The notes under the pieces are model-generated. The model saw nothing but the letters and a program-made list of their open reading frames with translations. It made no database searches and was not told the origin of the DNA. From NCBI GenBank assembly GCA_027483465.1, contig JAIXUQ010000008.1, positions 1-64,000 of the forward strand: a stretch of DNA of 64,000 nucleotides, in the 5' to 3' direction. This document shows, piece after piece, positions 63,893-64,000 of the stretch; position 1 is the first letter of the stretch; each line of letters starts with the position of its first letter. The position numbers and the translations under genes were made by a program. The stretch comes from Sphingomonadales bacterium (GTDB taxonomy: Bacteria > Pseudomonadota > Alphaproteobacteria > Sphingomonadales > Sphingomonadaceae).

Positions 63893-64000
63893 GCCCAAGC
63901 CATACCGGCCCGTCCGGCATGCGGCAAGCCGCGCTCCGGTGCCCGCCGCATTGCCACCGCCCACACCCTGCGTTAGCGAGCGGCGAGCATGGTCCGCCCG

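Noticed and set aside
63973-64000. Possible C-terminal end of another minus-strand gene (last residues TMLAAR, stop TAA at 63973-63975)
   Set aside because: Only nine codons are visible before the window edge, which is not enough to support a gene or suggest a product.
1-64000. Mobile elements, prophage or integrated plasmid
   Set aside because: No transposase, integrase, phage structural gene or attachment-like repeat next to the tRNA was seen. Gene order and composition look uniform.

Overview
The window is GC-rich and densely coded, with very short intergenic gaps and many ATGA, GTGA and TTGA stop/start overlaps. It looks like the chromosome of an alphaproteobacterium in the Sphingomonadales. 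The supporting signs are two large TonB-dependent receptors each followed by an exported hydrolase, a PEPxxWA-CTERM protein, several exported peptidases, a large acyl-CoA catabolic cluster, and housekeeping genes of proteobacterial type. No phage, insertion sequence, CRISPR array or rRNA was seen. There is one tRNA, tRNA-Pro(CGG), with a readable promoter.

Layout. 1-4734: ruvC (cut by the window edge), ruvA and ruvB (Holliday junction processing), a class V aminotransferase-like protein, and leuC without leuD. 4820-7276: a membrane GGDEF protein with a damaged EAL domain. 7277-14432 (minus strand): nadB, a lone ABC ATPase, gpmA, a PII protein lacking the usual uridylylated tyrosine, a DUF2007 protein, a PPOX-fold protein, tldD, an exported protease-like protein and a CHCC zinc-finger protein. 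14591-19070: TonB receptor, exported amidohydrolase and a short YqeY-like protein. 19219-24566: lepA, a LuxR-type regulator, the PEP-CTERM protein and an adrenodoxin-reductase-type ferredoxin reductase. 24563-29631: PP2C phosphatase, tRNA-Pro, and a surface lipoprotein with three TbpB-like modules directly followed by its likely exporter, a Slam (DUF560) protein. 29710-34425: UDP-glucose dehydrogenase, a GH36 alpha-galactosidase and a beta-lactamase-fold hydrolase. 34422-37210 (minus): a small secreted protein, a LolD-like ATPase, an FtsX/MacB-like permease with a histidine-rich loop and a DUF3299 protein, probably one metal-related export or assembly unit. 37425-47883: M1 peptidase plus DUF6702, TonB receptor plus M20 hydrolase, a repeat-rich gap, and a zinc metalloprotease. 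48134-59160: an acyl-CoA catabolic island with dehydrogenases, hydratases, type III CoA transferases and thiolases. 59359-63892: L-serine dehydratase, two unknown proteins, another acyl-CoA dehydrogenase and a family 2 glycosyltransferase.

Best candidates for something new: the Slam/lipoprotein pair (25637-29631); the histidine-rich ABC unit (34422-37210); and the acyl-CoA island, which carries a pair resembling mesaconyl-CoA transferase and hydratase, a fused acyl-CoA dehydrogenase whose first half has no middle domain, and a 28-bp perfect palindrome. All calls rest on reading the sequence and on recalled family features; no database search was run.
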